Assembly: GCF_900129725.1 (NCBI RefSeq)
Contig: NZ_FQWQ01000002.1
Location: 1,054,001 to 1,118,000 of the forward strand
DNA length: 64,000 nucleotides
Reading direction: 5' to 3'
DNA from: Chryseolinea serpens
GTDB taxonomy: Bacteria; Bacteroidota; Bacteroidia; Cytophagales; Cyclobacteriaceae
Position 1 is the first letter of the stretch; each line of letters begins with the position of its first letter. Shown piece by piece: positions 8,253 to 17,237 of this stretch. A model generated the notes under the pieces. It worked only from the letters and a program-made list of their open reading frames with translations, was not told the DNA's origin and made no database searches. The position numbers and the translations under genes were made by a program.

Positions 8253-8984
8253 TTACTGCATCTGGTTTTTGTCGATGAATTCTTTGAAGGCTTTTTTGTA
8301 GGTCTCTCCTATAGGTAACACGGCTTGACCGATTTGGACGTCGCCTTTGTGGATGATTTCGATGGCGTCGAGCGCTACGATGTAGGAGTTGTGGATGCGG
8401 ATGAATTTGTCGGCGGGGAGTTGTTCTTCGAGGGCTTTGAGGCGTTGGAGGCTGATCACTTTTTGGGTGCGGGTGTGGATGGTGACGTAGTCTTTCAGGC
8501 CTTCGACATAGAGGATGTCGTCGAGGCGGACCTTGACGAGTTTGGTGCCGTCTTTGACGAAGACGAAGGCGGGGCTGGGTTCGGATGGAGCGCGCTCCGG
8601 TGCCGGCGCGGGTGCCGTTTTGGACTCGAGCCGTTGGACGAGTTTGTCGACGGTCCGGAGGAACCGTTCAAAGGTGATGGGTTTCAGGAGGTAGTCGGCC
8701 ACGTCGAGTTCGTAGCCTTCGAGGGCGTATTCGGAGTAGGCGGTGGTGAGGACGACAAGGGGCTTTTTCTGGAGCACCTTTAATAGAGAGATGCCGGTGA
8801 TCTCGGGCATTTGTACGTCCAGGAAGAGGATGTCAACGTTGTTGCTGCGCAGCACTTCCAGGGCGGCCAGCGGACTGGAGCAGGCTTCCACCAGGTGGAG
8901 GAGGGTGGGCACTTTGCGTACGTATTCCGTCATCAGGTTGCGGGCCAGGGGCTCATCTTCGACGATCACACAGTTGTATTTCAC
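8253..8984 (-). CDS. LytTR-family response regulator
   Basis: 243 residues. The receiver domain (1-120) has the acidic pair Asp10/Glu11, the phospho-acceptor Asp56 (LFLDVQMP), Thr81 and Lys101 (LLKPI). After a Pro/Ala-rich linker (about residues 120-137) comes a LytTR DNA-binding domain (FVKDGTKLVKVRLDDILYVEGLKDYVTIHT... to IRIHNSYIV). Regulators of this class bind pairs of short direct repeats about two helical turns apart. The start codon overlaps the stop of the upstream sensor kinase by four bases (ATGA), so the two are translated together. The likely target is the divergent TonB-receptor gene, whose upstream region carries spaced direct repeats, but that is inference. Confidence 0.94.
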   Translation of the reverse strand: MKYNCVIVEDEPLARNLMTEYVRKVPTLLHLVEACSSPLAALEVLRSNNVDILFLDVQMPEITGISLLKVLQKKPLVVLTTAYSEYALEGYELDVADYLLKPITFERFLRTVDKLVQRLESKTAPAPAPERAPSEPSPAFVFVKDGTKLVKVRLDDILYVEGLKDYVTIHTRTQKVISLQRLKALEEQLPADKFIRIHNSYIVALDAIEIIHKGDVQIGQAVLPIGETYKKAFKEFIDKNQMQ

Positions 8985-10021
8985 GCCAGTGTAAGTTTTA
9001 ATTGTACCCGATAGTGTTCTGCATTTTCCGTAACGTCCAGCGAATATTGTCCGGGATAGCTCAACTCTAATCGCCGCTGCACATTCTGCAACCCGATGCC
9101 CGACTTCTCATTGCCTTGAGGCATGCTGGGTTTGCTGTTCTCTACGGTGTAGATGCATTCCTTTCCGGCGATGTCGATCGTCAGGTTCACCCACGCTTTG
9201 GGATCGCTGTTGTTCACGCCGTGTTTGAATGCATTCTCCAGAAAAGTAACGAAAATTAGGGGAGCAATCCAGATGTTTTCCGGGTTGCCTTCGATGTTGA
9301 AGTTGATGGGGATCTGGTTGTTCAGCCGCAGCCGCTCCAGGCTGATGTAGCTCTGCATGTATTCGATCTCTTTGCTGAGCAACACTTTCGCGTGGTTGGA
9401 CTCGTAGATCATGTAGCGCATCATCTGCGAGAGCTTGGCGATCACTTCGGTGGTGTTCTCCGATTTGGTGTAGGCCAGGTAGTACAAGTTGTTCAGCGTG
9501 TTGAACAAAAAGTGGGGATTGATCTGGGCCTTGAGGAAGTTCAACTCGGCCGTGAGCTTTTCGTTTTCGATCGCTTTCTTCTTGGCTTCGAACTCAAACC
9601 AGTCCACCGCGAAGCGGAGCAATCCTACGAAGAAGACGATGAGCAAGGTGACGGCGGTGATTTGAACGATAAAGAAATCGGAATGGAAAAAATCAACATG
9701 CCCTTGAAAAAAATGCTCCACGAGATAACGCTGGAGGTACACCCGCGCCGCGATGACCAGGGCAAAGGGGATGAGGAACTCCAGCAGGTAGCGCCAGATA
9801 TTTTTGGTTTTCAGGAACCGGGGCCAGGTGATGAAATAGTTGAAATAGGCGATGAATAAGGTAAACACCAACTGCACCAGCAGTGACGAGATCAGCTCAC
9901 CCCAGTCCAGGCCGCGCTCGTGTTGGAAAAAGTTGATCTGGTATACATTGAACGACAGGTATACACACCAGAACGACAAGTGCAACAGCAACACCCTATT
10001 TCTATTGATAAACGATGACAT
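8981..10021 (-). CDS. LytS/YehU-type sensor histidine kinase
   Basis: 346 residues. Four hydrophobic segments (about residues 10-30, 45-65, 78-95 and 115-138) place the N-terminal half in the inner membrane without a large periplasmic sensor. A short coiled segment leads to the His_kinase domain, with phospho-acceptor His170 in the motif QINPHFLFNTLNNL, then an HATPase domain with N-box LENAFKHGVNN and G-box EKSGIGLQNVQRRL. These kinases phosphorylate LytTR regulators; the partner follows immediately with a 4-bp overlap. The signal sensed is unknown; the absence of an extracytoplasmic domain suggests a membrane or lipid-phase cue or an accessory protein. Confidence 0.94.
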   Translation of the reverse strand: MSSFINRNRVLLLHLSFWCVYLSFNVYQINFFQHERGLDWGELISSLLVQLVFTLFIAYFNYFITWPRFLKTKNIWRYLLEFLIPFALVIAARVYLQRYLVEHFFQGHVDFFHSDFFIVQITAVTLLIVFFVGLLRFAVDWFEFEAKKKAIENEKLTAELNFLKAQINPHFLFNTLNNLYYLAYTKSENTTEVIAKLSQMMRYMIYESNHAKVLLSKEIEYMQSYISLERLRLNNQIPINFNIEGNPENIWIAPLIFVTFLENAFKHGVNNSDPKAWVNLTIDIAGKECIYTVENSKPSMPQGNEKSGIGLQNVQRRLELSYPGQYSLDVTENAEHYRVQLKLTLA

Positions 10022-10305
10022 GATGAGCGGTAATTTTACGGGACTAAATGTAGTCCTTCCAAAAGAAACGAACCGGCATTCTCATGGATTTTCTACCGTT
10101 TGCACAATTTGATCGATGGCTGGCCCCTAAAACGCCTACCTTGCGGGTCCGGTCGATAAAACGCCCTATCGGTCGAGAGAATGAAACCGATGGTATAATT
10201 CCTGCGTCCCATGCCAACAAAAGAATTTCTTTTGCAGTTACAATACCATGGCACTTTCCCCCGTCACTGACCTGTGTAGTTGAATCTTATATGTATATCT
10301 TAAAA
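10022..10305. promoter_or_regulatory. Divergent control region between the LytTR operon and the TonB-receptor
   Basis: Contains direct repeats: GATCGA at 10111, GGTCGA at 10151 and GGTCGA at 10171 (20-bp steps), and TAAAACGCC at 10128 and 10157. LytTR proteins bind direct repeats with roughly 21-bp centre spacing, so this is a plausible operator. No terminator or riboswitch fold is evident. Confidence 0.4.
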
Positions 10306-13230
10306 ATGAAAAAAACAGTACTTCTTTTTGCATCTCTCATTTTTTCTGCCGGCGTCTGGGCCCAAACCCCTGGCGGCGCGGCCCCGACAACGCCCCACGG
10401 TAATGCCAAGATCAGCGGCACGGTCATGGATGCCGACGACAACACCCCCGTGGAGTTCGCCAACGTGGCGCTGCTCGACCCCGCCACCGGCAAGCCAGTT
10501 GACGGCAGCGTGTGTGATGACAAAGGTGCATTCTCCATAAACAAAGTAGCAGAAGGAACGTACAACGTGGCCGTGTCTTTTATCGGTTACGAAACACAGA
10601 CCATCAACAATATTAAAATAGACAAGAAGTCGGACGTCAACCTGGGCATCATCAAATTGAGCACGGGTGCCAAGGTGTTGAACGAAGTTGTGGTAGAAGG
10701 CCAGAAGCAAATGGTGGAAGAACGTGTTGACCGCACCATCTACAACGCCGAGAACGACGCCACCACGCGCGGCGGTGATGCCACCGACGTGTTGAAGCGC
10801 GTGCCGATGCTTTCCGTGGACATGGATGGAAACGTGACCTTGCGCGGAAGCTCCAACATCAAGGTGCTTATCAATAATAAGCCGTCCACGATCATGGCCA
10901 GCAGCATCTCCGATGCGTTGAAACAAATTCCAGCCGATCAGATCAAGACCGTGGAAGTGATCACGTCGCCTTCGGCTAAATATGATGCAGAGGGTAGCGG
11001 TGGGATCATCAACATCGTGTTGAAGAAAAATACGTTGCAAGGTGCTACACTGAACGTTGATACCGGCGTTGGTCTTCGCGGATCGAACCTGGGATTGAAC
11101 GGCAGCTATCGCAAAGGAAAGATGGGATTCAACCTGGGAGGCTTTGGACGCGCGATGTATAATGTGACGGGAAGTTTCGACAATACCCAATACACCAAAG
11201 ACGCAGAAGGCAACATCATTTCAACAAACCAGCAAACTGCCGATACGCGTTCGCATGGTCTGTTCGGCAACTACACGTTGGGCTGGGATTATGACATCGA
11301 CAAGAAAAATTCACTCGCCGCATCCCTCCGTTTCGGTGCCCGCAACAACAACAGCTACCAGGACAATTTGCTCACGCTCTCGCAAGTTCCCAACAAGGCC
11401 GACTCCAGTTCGCTGAGCCAGGTCTACACACAGGACCATTCGAACACCATCGACATGAACCTGACCTATACGCACCTTTTCGACAAGCCGCAACGCGAAC
11501 TCAGTTTCCTGGCCCTGTACAGCAAGAACAACCGGACCAACAACTTTGACCGCCGGATTGACGATATCAAAGATCTCCCTGCTCCCAGTGGCACGCGCAA
11601 TTTGAACGACAGCTACAACCAGGAAGTAACTTTCCAAGGTGACTATCAAACACCCATCGGTACCACACAGATGTTGGAAGCCGGAGCCAAGGACATTATG
11701 CGCAAGGTATATAGCAACTACACCTACTATAACGATCCTGACGGCGACTACAACTACGAGTTGGATACCAATCCTCTGAAGAACAACAACCTCAACTACG
11801 ATCAGAACATTGCGTCGGGCTATCTTTCTTATACTTATACCGCCAAGAGTGGTTACAGCTTAAAAGCCGGATCGCGTTATGAATACACTACCATCACCGC
11901 GCATACAAAGGAAAACAACATCACCATTCCTTCTTATGGTGTATTGGTGCCGAGCGTGAACCTTTCAAAGAAATTAAAAAATGGAGGCATGGTAAAGATT
12001 GCCTACAACCGTCGTATTCAGCGACCCTCCATCCAATACCTCAATCCCAACATTCAAGGCGGAAACCCGCTGAGCATCACAGCTGGTAACCCAACGTTGA
12101 ATCCTGAATATACCAACAACTATGAATTGGGATACAATACCTATATCGGTGGAACGTCACTCAACTTTACGTCGTTCATGCGGAATACCACAGGTTCAAT
12201 TCAGGCTGTGCGTGTACCGACGGGTAATGCAGACGTACCTGGGCAGATTCTTACCACCTATCAAAACATCGGTTCTGAAGACGCCTACGGCCTCAGCATC
12301 TTTGCGAACGTAAATGTCGGCAAGTTGTCGTTGAACGGTGGTTCGGACATCTACTATGCTGTGTTAGACAACCACGTCGATACACGCAATGAAGGTTGGG
12401 TGGCCAGTGGCCGCTTGTTCGGTAGCTACAACCTCACCAAAGGCTGGGGCTTCCAGTTCTTCAGCTTCTATCGCGGTCGCCAGGTGCAGCTGCAAGGTTC
12501 GCAAGGTGGCTTTGGTATCTACAGTCTCGGTCTCAAGAAAGATTTCAACGAGAAGAAAGGAAGCATCGGTTTTGGTGCAGAGAACTTCTTCACTCCGAAT
12601 TTCCGGATCCACAACACCATCCAATCACCTACCATCGATCAGAGGAGTCTGAACATCATGCACACGATGAGCTTCCGCATCACGTTCAGCTATCGCATCG
12701 GCAAGATGTCGGTGGATGCACCCAAACGCAGAAGGTCCATCAACAACGACGACCTGAAAGAAGGTGGTGACAACGGTGGTGGACAAGACGCCGGTGGCGC
12801 ACAAGGCGGTGGCGGTGGACAACGCGGTGGCGGACAACGCAGCGGCGGATTCACTCCTGGCGCTGGTGCAGCAGCGGGCGCAGCGGCAACAAAAGCTCCT
12901 GCATTGCCTCCGGCCGATGCCACGAAAACTGTTGACGCTACCGGTACATGGAATTATAAAGTTGAATCACCCCAAGGTGGCGAAGGAACCATCGTGATCC
13001 TGAAAGATGGCGACAAATACACCGGCACCATCACAAGCCGTCGTGGCACCAGCCAATTGTCGGAGGTGAAAGTGAATGGCAACGAGCTCACCTTCCACTA
13101 CGACTTCAACACGCCAAACGGCGCGATGACCATGCAGGTGAAATCCATCGTCGAAGACACGAAGATGACCGGCAACATCACGGTAGGTCAATTCGGAACC
13201 TTCCCGCTCAATGCCACGAAAGCGCAATAA
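10306..13230 (+). CDS. TonB-dependent receptor-like outer-membrane protein with C-terminal extension
   Basis: 974 residues from the Met at 10306, chosen because it opens a clean signal peptide (MKKTVLLFASLIFSAGVWAQ); an in-frame ATG at 10291 would add five residues. A CarboxypepD_reg-like beta-sandwich (about 33-115) precedes a TonB plug (about 120-230, with TLRGSSNIKVLINNKPS and AEGSGGIINIVLKKN). A large barrel follows, with repeated aromatic/Asn-rich strands, closing around residue 800 (SFRITFSYRIGKM). Uniquely, the protein does not end with the barrel: a Gly/Gln-rich linker (about 820-873) leads to a separate beta-rich domain of about 100 residues (ATGTWNYKVESPQGGEG ... GTFPLNATKAQ). There is no SusD partner, so this is the CarboxypepD-reg/OMP_b-brl_3 class rather than a SusCD pair. 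The substrate is unknown. Confidence 0.92.
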   Translation: MKKTVLLFASLIFSAGVWAQTPGGAAPTTPHGNAKISGTVMDADDNTPVEFANVALLDPATGKPVDGSVCDDKGAFSINKVAEGTYNVAVSFIGYETQTINNIKIDKKSDVNLGIIKLSTGAKVLNEVVVEGQKQMVEERVDRTIYNAENDATTRGGDATDVLKRVPMLSVDMDGNVTLRGSSNIKVLINNKPSTIMASSISDALKQIPADQIKTVEVITSPSAKYDAEGSGGIINIVLKKNTLQGATLNVDTGVGLRGSNLGLNGSYRKGKMGFNLGGFGRAMYNVTGSFDNTQYTKDAEGNIISTNQQTADTRSHGLFGNYTLGWDYDIDKKNSLAASLRFGARNNNSYQDNLLTLSQVPNKADSSSLSQVYTQDHSNTIDMNLTYTHLFDKPQRELSFLALYSKNNRTNNFDRRIDDIKDLPAPSGTRNLNDSYNQEVTFQGDYQTPIGTTQMLEAGAKDIMRKVYSNYTYYNDPDGDYNYELDTNPLKNNNLNYDQNIASGYLSYTYTAKSGYSLKAGSRYEYTTITAHTKENNITIPSYGVLVPSVNLSKKLKNGGMVKIAYNRRIQRPSIQYLNPNIQGGNPLSITAGNPTLNPEYTNNYELGYNTYIGGTSLNFTSFMRNTTGSIQAVRVPTGNADVPGQILTTYQNIGSEDAYGLSIFANVNVGKLSLNGGSDIYYAVLDNHVDTRNEGWVASGRLFGSYNLTKGWGFQFFSFYRGRQVQLQGSQGGFGIYSLGLKKDFNEKKGSIGFGAENFFTPNFRIHNTIQSPTIDQRSLNIMHTMSFRITFSYRIGKMSVDAPKRRRSINNDDLKEGGDNGGGQDAGGAQGGGGGQRGGGQRSGGFTPGAGAAAGAAATKAPALPPADATKTVDATGTWNYKVESPQGGEGTIVILKDGDKYTGTITSRRGTSQLSEVKVNGNELTFHYDFNTPNGAMTMQVKSIVEDTKMTGNITVGQFGTFPLNATKAQ

Positions 13231-13256
13231 GAACTAGTAGGTAGTTCATAGAAGAA

Positions 13257-13291
13257 GCGTCCCGGTCTCGCAAGAGGCCGGGGCGTTTTCG
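13257..13291 (+). terminator. Intrinsic terminator of the TonB-receptor gene
   Basis: CGTCCCGGTCTC and GAGGCCGGGGCG pair around GCAA, followed by TTTTCGTTT, 27 nt after the stop. Confidence 0.82.
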
Positions 13292-13329
13292 TTTAGGGGA
13301 GTCTTACTTTCTTTAGTGAGGCTTTCGCC

Positions 13330-14088
13330 CTACCTCTTGGTCTCCTCAAGTTTCTTTTCTGCGAGCGCGCGAATCGCTTTGATGCGCTCAGGGTCCACGG
13401 TTTTTAATTTGAATTCGGAACCTTCGTCAGAGCCCATGCCGGCGATGGCGGGGTTGCGATATTGCATGAGGCTGTCGGTGGTGGCGGCGGCGGAGAAATG
13501 TATTTCGGTCGTGCCCGTTTTGGCTACGATCTCTTCAACCGTGTTTTCATTCACACCCGACCCGGGCATGATGGCAATGCGGCCATTGGCACGCTTGATC
13601 AATTCGCCGATCAGCGCTGCTCCTTGCACAGCCTGCATCTGTCCACCGGAGGTGAGGATGCGGTCAAAGCCCACTTCGATACAATCTTCTAATGCTTGAA
13701 AAGGATCGCGCGTCATGTCGAACGCGCGGTGGCATGTCACCTTCAAGGGACGGGCTTTGTCGATCAATTCCTTGCAGCGTTTTTTGTCGATAGTGCCATC
13801 GGGGTTGAGGATGCCGAGCACGATGCCGTCCACACTCAGCTTCTGGGCTTGGTAGATGTCGCGTTTCATGGCGTGGAATTCATAGCTCGAATAACAGAAG
13901 TCGCCGCCGCGGGGACGGATCATGACATAGACATCGATGCCCAGGTTGGCGCGCACTACTTCCACCGTTCCAAACGATGGGGTGGTCCCTCCTTCTCCGG
14001 GGTTGTCGCATAACTCTACACGGTCGGCTCCGCCTTCCTGCGCTTTCAGGGCGGAGGCGATGTTGTATACTACGATCTCTACAGTCAT
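13330..14088 (-). CDS. cutC: CutC-family protein (copper homeostasis protein CutC)
   Basis: 252 residues, a TIM-barrel protein with the family landmarks GGADRVELCDNPGEGGTTPSFG near the N-terminus, VMIRPRGGDFCYS, HRAFDMTRDP and ILTSGGQ. CutC was named from copper-sensitivity phenotypes in E. coli and binds Cu(I) in some species, but its enzymatic role remains unsettled. No signal peptide, so cytoplasmic. Its start codon directly abuts the stop of the upstream asparaginase-type gene (TAA then ATG), so the two are co-transcribed and probably translationally coupled. That partnership with an amidase hints at a metabolic rather than copper-specific role, though this is inference. Confidence 0.92.
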   Translation of the reverse strand: MTVEIVVYNIASALKAQEGGADRVELCDNPGEGGTTPSFGTVEVVRANLGIDVYVMIRPRGGDFCYSSYEFHAMKRDIYQAQKLSVDGIVLGILNPDGTIDKKRCKELIDKARPLKVTCHRAFDMTRDPFQALEDCIEVGFDRILTSGGQMQAVQGAALIGELIKRANGRIAIMPGSGVNENTVEEIVAKTGTTEIHFSAAATTDSLMQYRNPAIAGMGSDEGSEFKLKTVDPERIKAIRALAEKKLEETKR

Positions 14089-15051
14089 TTAGAAGTTGCT
14101 TTTAGAATCAAAGAGTTTGTTTCCGGTGGGGTCGTACTTGGCGTAGGTAAATCCTTTTTGTAAACAGTAGGCTCCATATTCGCCGTTCTTGTTCAGGGCC
14201 AGGAAACCCACTTGTACTTCTTTCGCTTTCGCAGGATTTTTCTTTAGGATGCGTTCAACAGCAAGTTGACAAGCTTCTTGCGGCGAGTGACCTTGGCGCA
14301 TCAATTCCACCACGAGGTGGCAGCCCACGATGCGGATCACTTCTTCGCCCACACCCGTGGAAGTGGCGGCACCAATTTCATTGTCGACATATAATCCTGC
14401 TCCGATGATCGGAGAGTCACCCACACGACCGTGCATTTTGTAGGCCATCCCACTGGTGGTGCAGGCGCCGGATAAATTACCATTCGCATCCAGTGCAATG
14501 ATGCCGATGGTGTCATGGTTCTCGATGTTGGCTACGGGTTTGTATTCCGATTTCTTGGTCCATTCTTTCCAGGCCTGCTCCGATTCCTTTGTCAACAGTT
14601 TTTCTTTTTTGAAACCGTTGGCCAACGCGAACTGCAATGCGCCTTCGCCGACCAGCATCACGTGCGGGGTTTTCTCCATGACCAGACGCGCCACGGAAAT
14701 GGGATGGACGATGTGTTCGAGGAATGCCACCGAGCCACAGCCGCCGTGCTCGTCCATGATGCAGGCGTCGAGAGTGACGCGGCCGTCGCGGTCGGGCAGC
14801 CCTCCTAAACCAACGGAGGTTTCTTTCGGGTCGCCTTCGGGAACACGGGCGCCGGCTTCTACCGCGTCGAGGGCGCGGCCGTTGGCAGCCAGTATTTTCC
14901 AGGCAGCTTCATTGGCGGCCAGGCCGAAGTTCCAGGTGGAGAGTACGATGGGTTTGGTGGCCTCTGGTGTTTCGGCCAGACTTTGTGCCACGGGCAACAT
15001 GCCAGCGCCCAAGGCCGATAGTTTTAAGAAATCCCTGCGTGTTTTTTTCAT
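14089..15051 (-). CDS. N4-(beta-N-acetylglucosaminyl)-L-asparaginase-type Ntn hydrolase
   Basis: 320 residues. The N-terminus MKKTRRDFLKLSALGAGMLP carries a twin-arginine motif (RRDFLK), so export by Tat is likely. The protein is an autoprocessed Ntn hydrolase: the segment ENHDTIGIIALDANG contains the conserved HDT triad, with Thr181 the expected new N-terminal nucleophile after cleavage into alpha and beta chains. GRVGDSPIIGAGLYVDN and ATSTGVGEEVIR are typical substrate-pocket segments. The family cleaves the GlcNAc-Asn bond of N-glycosylated asparagine, releasing the sugar and aspartate. In bacteria the substrate is probably host or algal glycopeptide or a related beta-aspartyl amide. It is followed without gap by cutC. 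Confidence 0.93.
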   Translation of the reverse strand: MKKTRRDFLKLSALGAGMLPVAQSLAETPEATKPIVLSTWNFGLAANEAAWKILAANGRALDAVEAGARVPEGDPKETSVGLGGLPDRDGRVTLDACIMDEHGGCGSVAFLEHIVHPISVARLVMEKTPHVMLVGEGALQFALANGFKKEKLLTKESEQAWKEWTKKSEYKPVANIENHDTIGIIALDANGNLSGACTTSGMAYKMHGRVGDSPIIGAGLYVDNEIGAATSTGVGEEVIRIVGCHLVVELMRQGHSPQEACQLAVERILKKNPAKAKEVQVGFLALNKNGEYGAYCLQKGFTYAKYDPTGNKLFDSKSNF

Positions 15052-15071
15052 GGTGTGAAAAGGACTAGCGT

Positions 15072-15587
15072 TTATGGTATGATTACCCGGCGTGCGCCGC
15101 GGAAACGTTTCTGATAGTACTCGGCATAGAGGTTGGTCTCCACCACACCCAGCGAGCTGGACGAATGGATAAATTTCACATCTTCCTTGCCCCTCACGTC
15201 CGTGACCAGTCCCACGTGTGTTACTTCTCTTTTTCTCCTGCCCGTGGCGAAGAATACCAGGTCGCCCGGCTCCAGTTCTTTCATCGTCACCTCTTCGCCT
15301 ATTTTGCTTTGGGCCTCACTGCTTCGCGGCAAGGCTACATTCACGGCCTGAAACGAATTGATGAGCAACCCCGAGCAGTCCATGCCGGCCCGGGTAGTTC
15401 CTCCATACTTGTACGGTGTACCGATGAAGGTGCGTGCTGTGGAGATCACCTTGTCGACCTTGATCTCGCGAGCGTCGGCTTGTCTCACTTTGTGGGCGGC
15501 ACAAGAGCACAAAAAAAGTGTTGCTCCGATTACCCCGTGAAGAACAAGCTTTTGACTAATTTTGAGTTGAAAAAATCGCATCAGCAA
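15072..15587 (-). CDS. NlpC/P60 cell-wall hydrolase, lipoprotein
   Basis: 171 residues. The N-terminal hydrophobic segment ends LFLCSCAAHK, with a lipobox-like LFLC or FLCSC, so the protein is probably lipid-anchored. The NlpC/P60 domain (about 45-171) has the catalytic Cys71 in MDCSGL, His124 in HVGLVTD and His141 in FIHSSSS. Such enzymes are papain-like endopeptidases that cut the D-Glu-meso-DAP bond of peptidoglycan stem peptides. Met1 and Met3 (15581) are both possible starts. The gene is 20 nt upstream of the asparaginase gene in the same direction, so the three genes may share a transcript, and it is divergent from the oxidase at 15625 with a 37-bp gap. Confidence 0.93.
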   Translation of the reverse strand: MLMRFFQLKISQKLVLHGVIGATLFLCSCAAHKVRQADAREIKVDKVISTARTFIGTPYKYGGTTRAGMDCSGLLINSFQAVNVALPRSSEAQSKIGEEVTMKELEPGDLVFFATGRRKREVTHVGLVTDVRGKEDVKFIHSSSSLGVVETNLYAEYYQKRFRGARRVIIP

Positions 15588-15624
15588 AAGGTTAAAAAAT
15601 AATTACTCCAAATATACTTGATTC

Positions 15625-17040
15625 ATGGCATTTGCAGAAGTTTCCAGCGACATCATCGGGCAGTTTGCCGCCATTGTTGGCGAGTCGAACATCGTTATAG
15701 ATCCTGCGCAGCGCTACAACTACTCGCACGATGAGACGGAGGACTACTCCTTCCTTCCCGACGTGGTCCTGAAACCGGGCACACCCGAGGAGATCAGCCA
15801 GATCATGAAACTTTGTCACGAACATGTCATCCCCGTCACCCCGCGCGGGGGCGGTACCGGTCTTAGCGGCGGGGCGCTTCCCGTACAAAAAGGCGTCGTC
15901 ATTTCTATGGAACGTTTCAATCGTATTCTTGGTATAGACGAACTCAACCTCCAGGCCACGGTCGAGCCGGGGGTGATCACAGAGGTGTTCCAGAATGCCG
16001 TGAAAGCCAAAGGTCTTTTCTATCCCCCCGACCCCGCCAGCCGGGGCACCTGCTTTATCGGCGGCAACGTGTCGGAGAACAGCGGCGGGCCCAAGGCCGT
16101 GAAGTACGGCGTGACGCGCGACTATGTGCTGAACCTCCAGGTCGTGTTGCCCACGGGCGAGATCATTTGGACGGGGGCTAACGTATTGAAAAATTCTACC
16201 GGCTATAACCTCACCCAATTGATGTGCGGCAGCGAAGGCACTTTGGGGATCATCACCAAGATCGTGTTCAAGCTGCGCGGCCTTCCGCAGAAAGACGTGT
16301 TGCTGCTCATTCCATTTGCCACAAACGAGGAAGCCTGCAAAGGCATCGCCGAAATATTCCGCGCGGGCGTAACCCCCAGCGGCATGGAGTTCTTTGAACG
16401 CGAAGGGGCTATGCTCACCATCGACTACTGCGAAAAGATCTACGCCGCCAAAGTGACCACACCCTTCCCCGAAAACATGAACGCCTACCTCCTCTGCGAA
16501 CTCGACGGCAACGACGACGAGGTGCTCATGCGCGACGCCGAGCGGGTGATGGGGGTTGTGGAGAATTTCCAGGTGGGGGAGATCTTGTTTGCTGATACGG
16601 CTGCACAAAAAGAAGAGCTGTGGAAGATCCGCAAGAACCTCTCTCCTGCTGTGAATGCCTACACGCTTACACGCGCTGAGGATGTGGTGGTTCCGCGGGC
16701 TAATTTGCCTAAGCTGATCGTGGGTATTAAGGAGATCGGAAAGGAATATGGATTCAACTCGGTTTGCTACGGTCACCTGGGTGACGGCAATCTGCACATT
16801 AATGTTTTGAAAGAATCGATCAACGAAGAAGATTGGAATACGAAGGTCGTGGATGGTATCGGGGAGATCTTTAAGTTAACGGTCAGCCTGGGGGGGACAC
16901 TTTCGGGGGAGCATGGTATTGGGATCGCTAAGCGGCCATATATGCACCTGGCGATGCAGGAGGCGAATTTGGAGGTGATGCGGGGGATCAAGCGGGTGTT
17001 TGATCCCAGGGGGATATTGAATCCGGGGAAGATATTTTAG
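15625..17040 (+). CDS. FAD-linked oxidase, glycolate/D-lactate dehydrogenase GlcD type
   Basis: 471 residues. The PCMH-type FAD-binding domain (about 40-220) shows PVTPRGGGTGLSGGA and the segment RGTCFIGGNVSENSGGP that grips the FAD. The FAD-oxidase C domain follows, with CYGHLGDGNLHINV (metal and substrate region) and ending GEHGIGIAKRPY and FDPRGILNPGKIF, the standard ending. These flavoproteins oxidise 2-hydroxyacids such as glycolate or D-lactate. The GlcE and GlcF partners are absent from the window, so a single-subunit D-lactate or 2-hydroxyglutarate dehydrogenase is as likely as a glycolate oxidase subunit. The substrate is not determined by the sequence alone. Confidence 0.92.
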   Translation: MAFAEVSSDIIGQFAAIVGESNIVIDPAQRYNYSHDETEDYSFLPDVVLKPGTPEEISQIMKLCHEHVIPVTPRGGGTGLSGGALPVQKGVVISMERFNRILGIDELNLQATVEPGVITEVFQNAVKAKGLFYPPDPASRGTCFIGGNVSENSGGPKAVKYGVTRDYVLNLQVVLPTGEIIWTGANVLKNSTGYNLTQLMCGSEGTLGIITKIVFKLRGLPQKDVLLLIPFATNEEACKGIAEIFRAGVTPSGMEFFEREGAMLTIDYCEKIYAAKVTTPFPENMNAYLLCELDGNDDEVLMRDAERVMGVVENFQVGEILFADTAAQKEELWKIRKNLSPAVNAYTLTRAEDVVVPRANLPKLIVGIKEIGKEYGFNSVCYGHLGDGNLHINVLKESINEEDWNTKVVDGIGEIFKLTVSLGGTLSGEHGIGIAKRPYMHLAMQEANLEVMRGIKRVFDPRGILNPGKIF

Positions 17041-17174
17041 AGATTTCGTCAATCTGAAGACTGACATAATAGCCACAAGTCTATACACTTGCGCCAGACT
17101 TTGCCAGACTTGATAATGGTGCAAGCACCTTACACTTGCACCATCCGTTACGCACAACACACTTCTTATTGGAA

Positions 17175-17222
17175 AGGCCGGGTCTAAAGGGGTTGCACAG
17201 CTTGCCTTCCTGGCCCGGCCCC
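17175..17222. terminator. Possible terminator hairpin between convergent genes
   Basis: GGCCGGG at 17176 pairs with CCCGGCC at 17214 across a 31-base loop. It lies beyond the stops of both the oxidase (17040) and the minus-strand gene (17238). There is no clean T-run, so function is uncertain. Confidence 0.4.
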
Positions 17223-17237
17223 GGACATTTGTGAGTC

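Noticed and set aside
10300-11190. 296-codon open frame antisense to the TonB receptor
   Set aside because: Shadow frame of a well-supported gene with biased composition.
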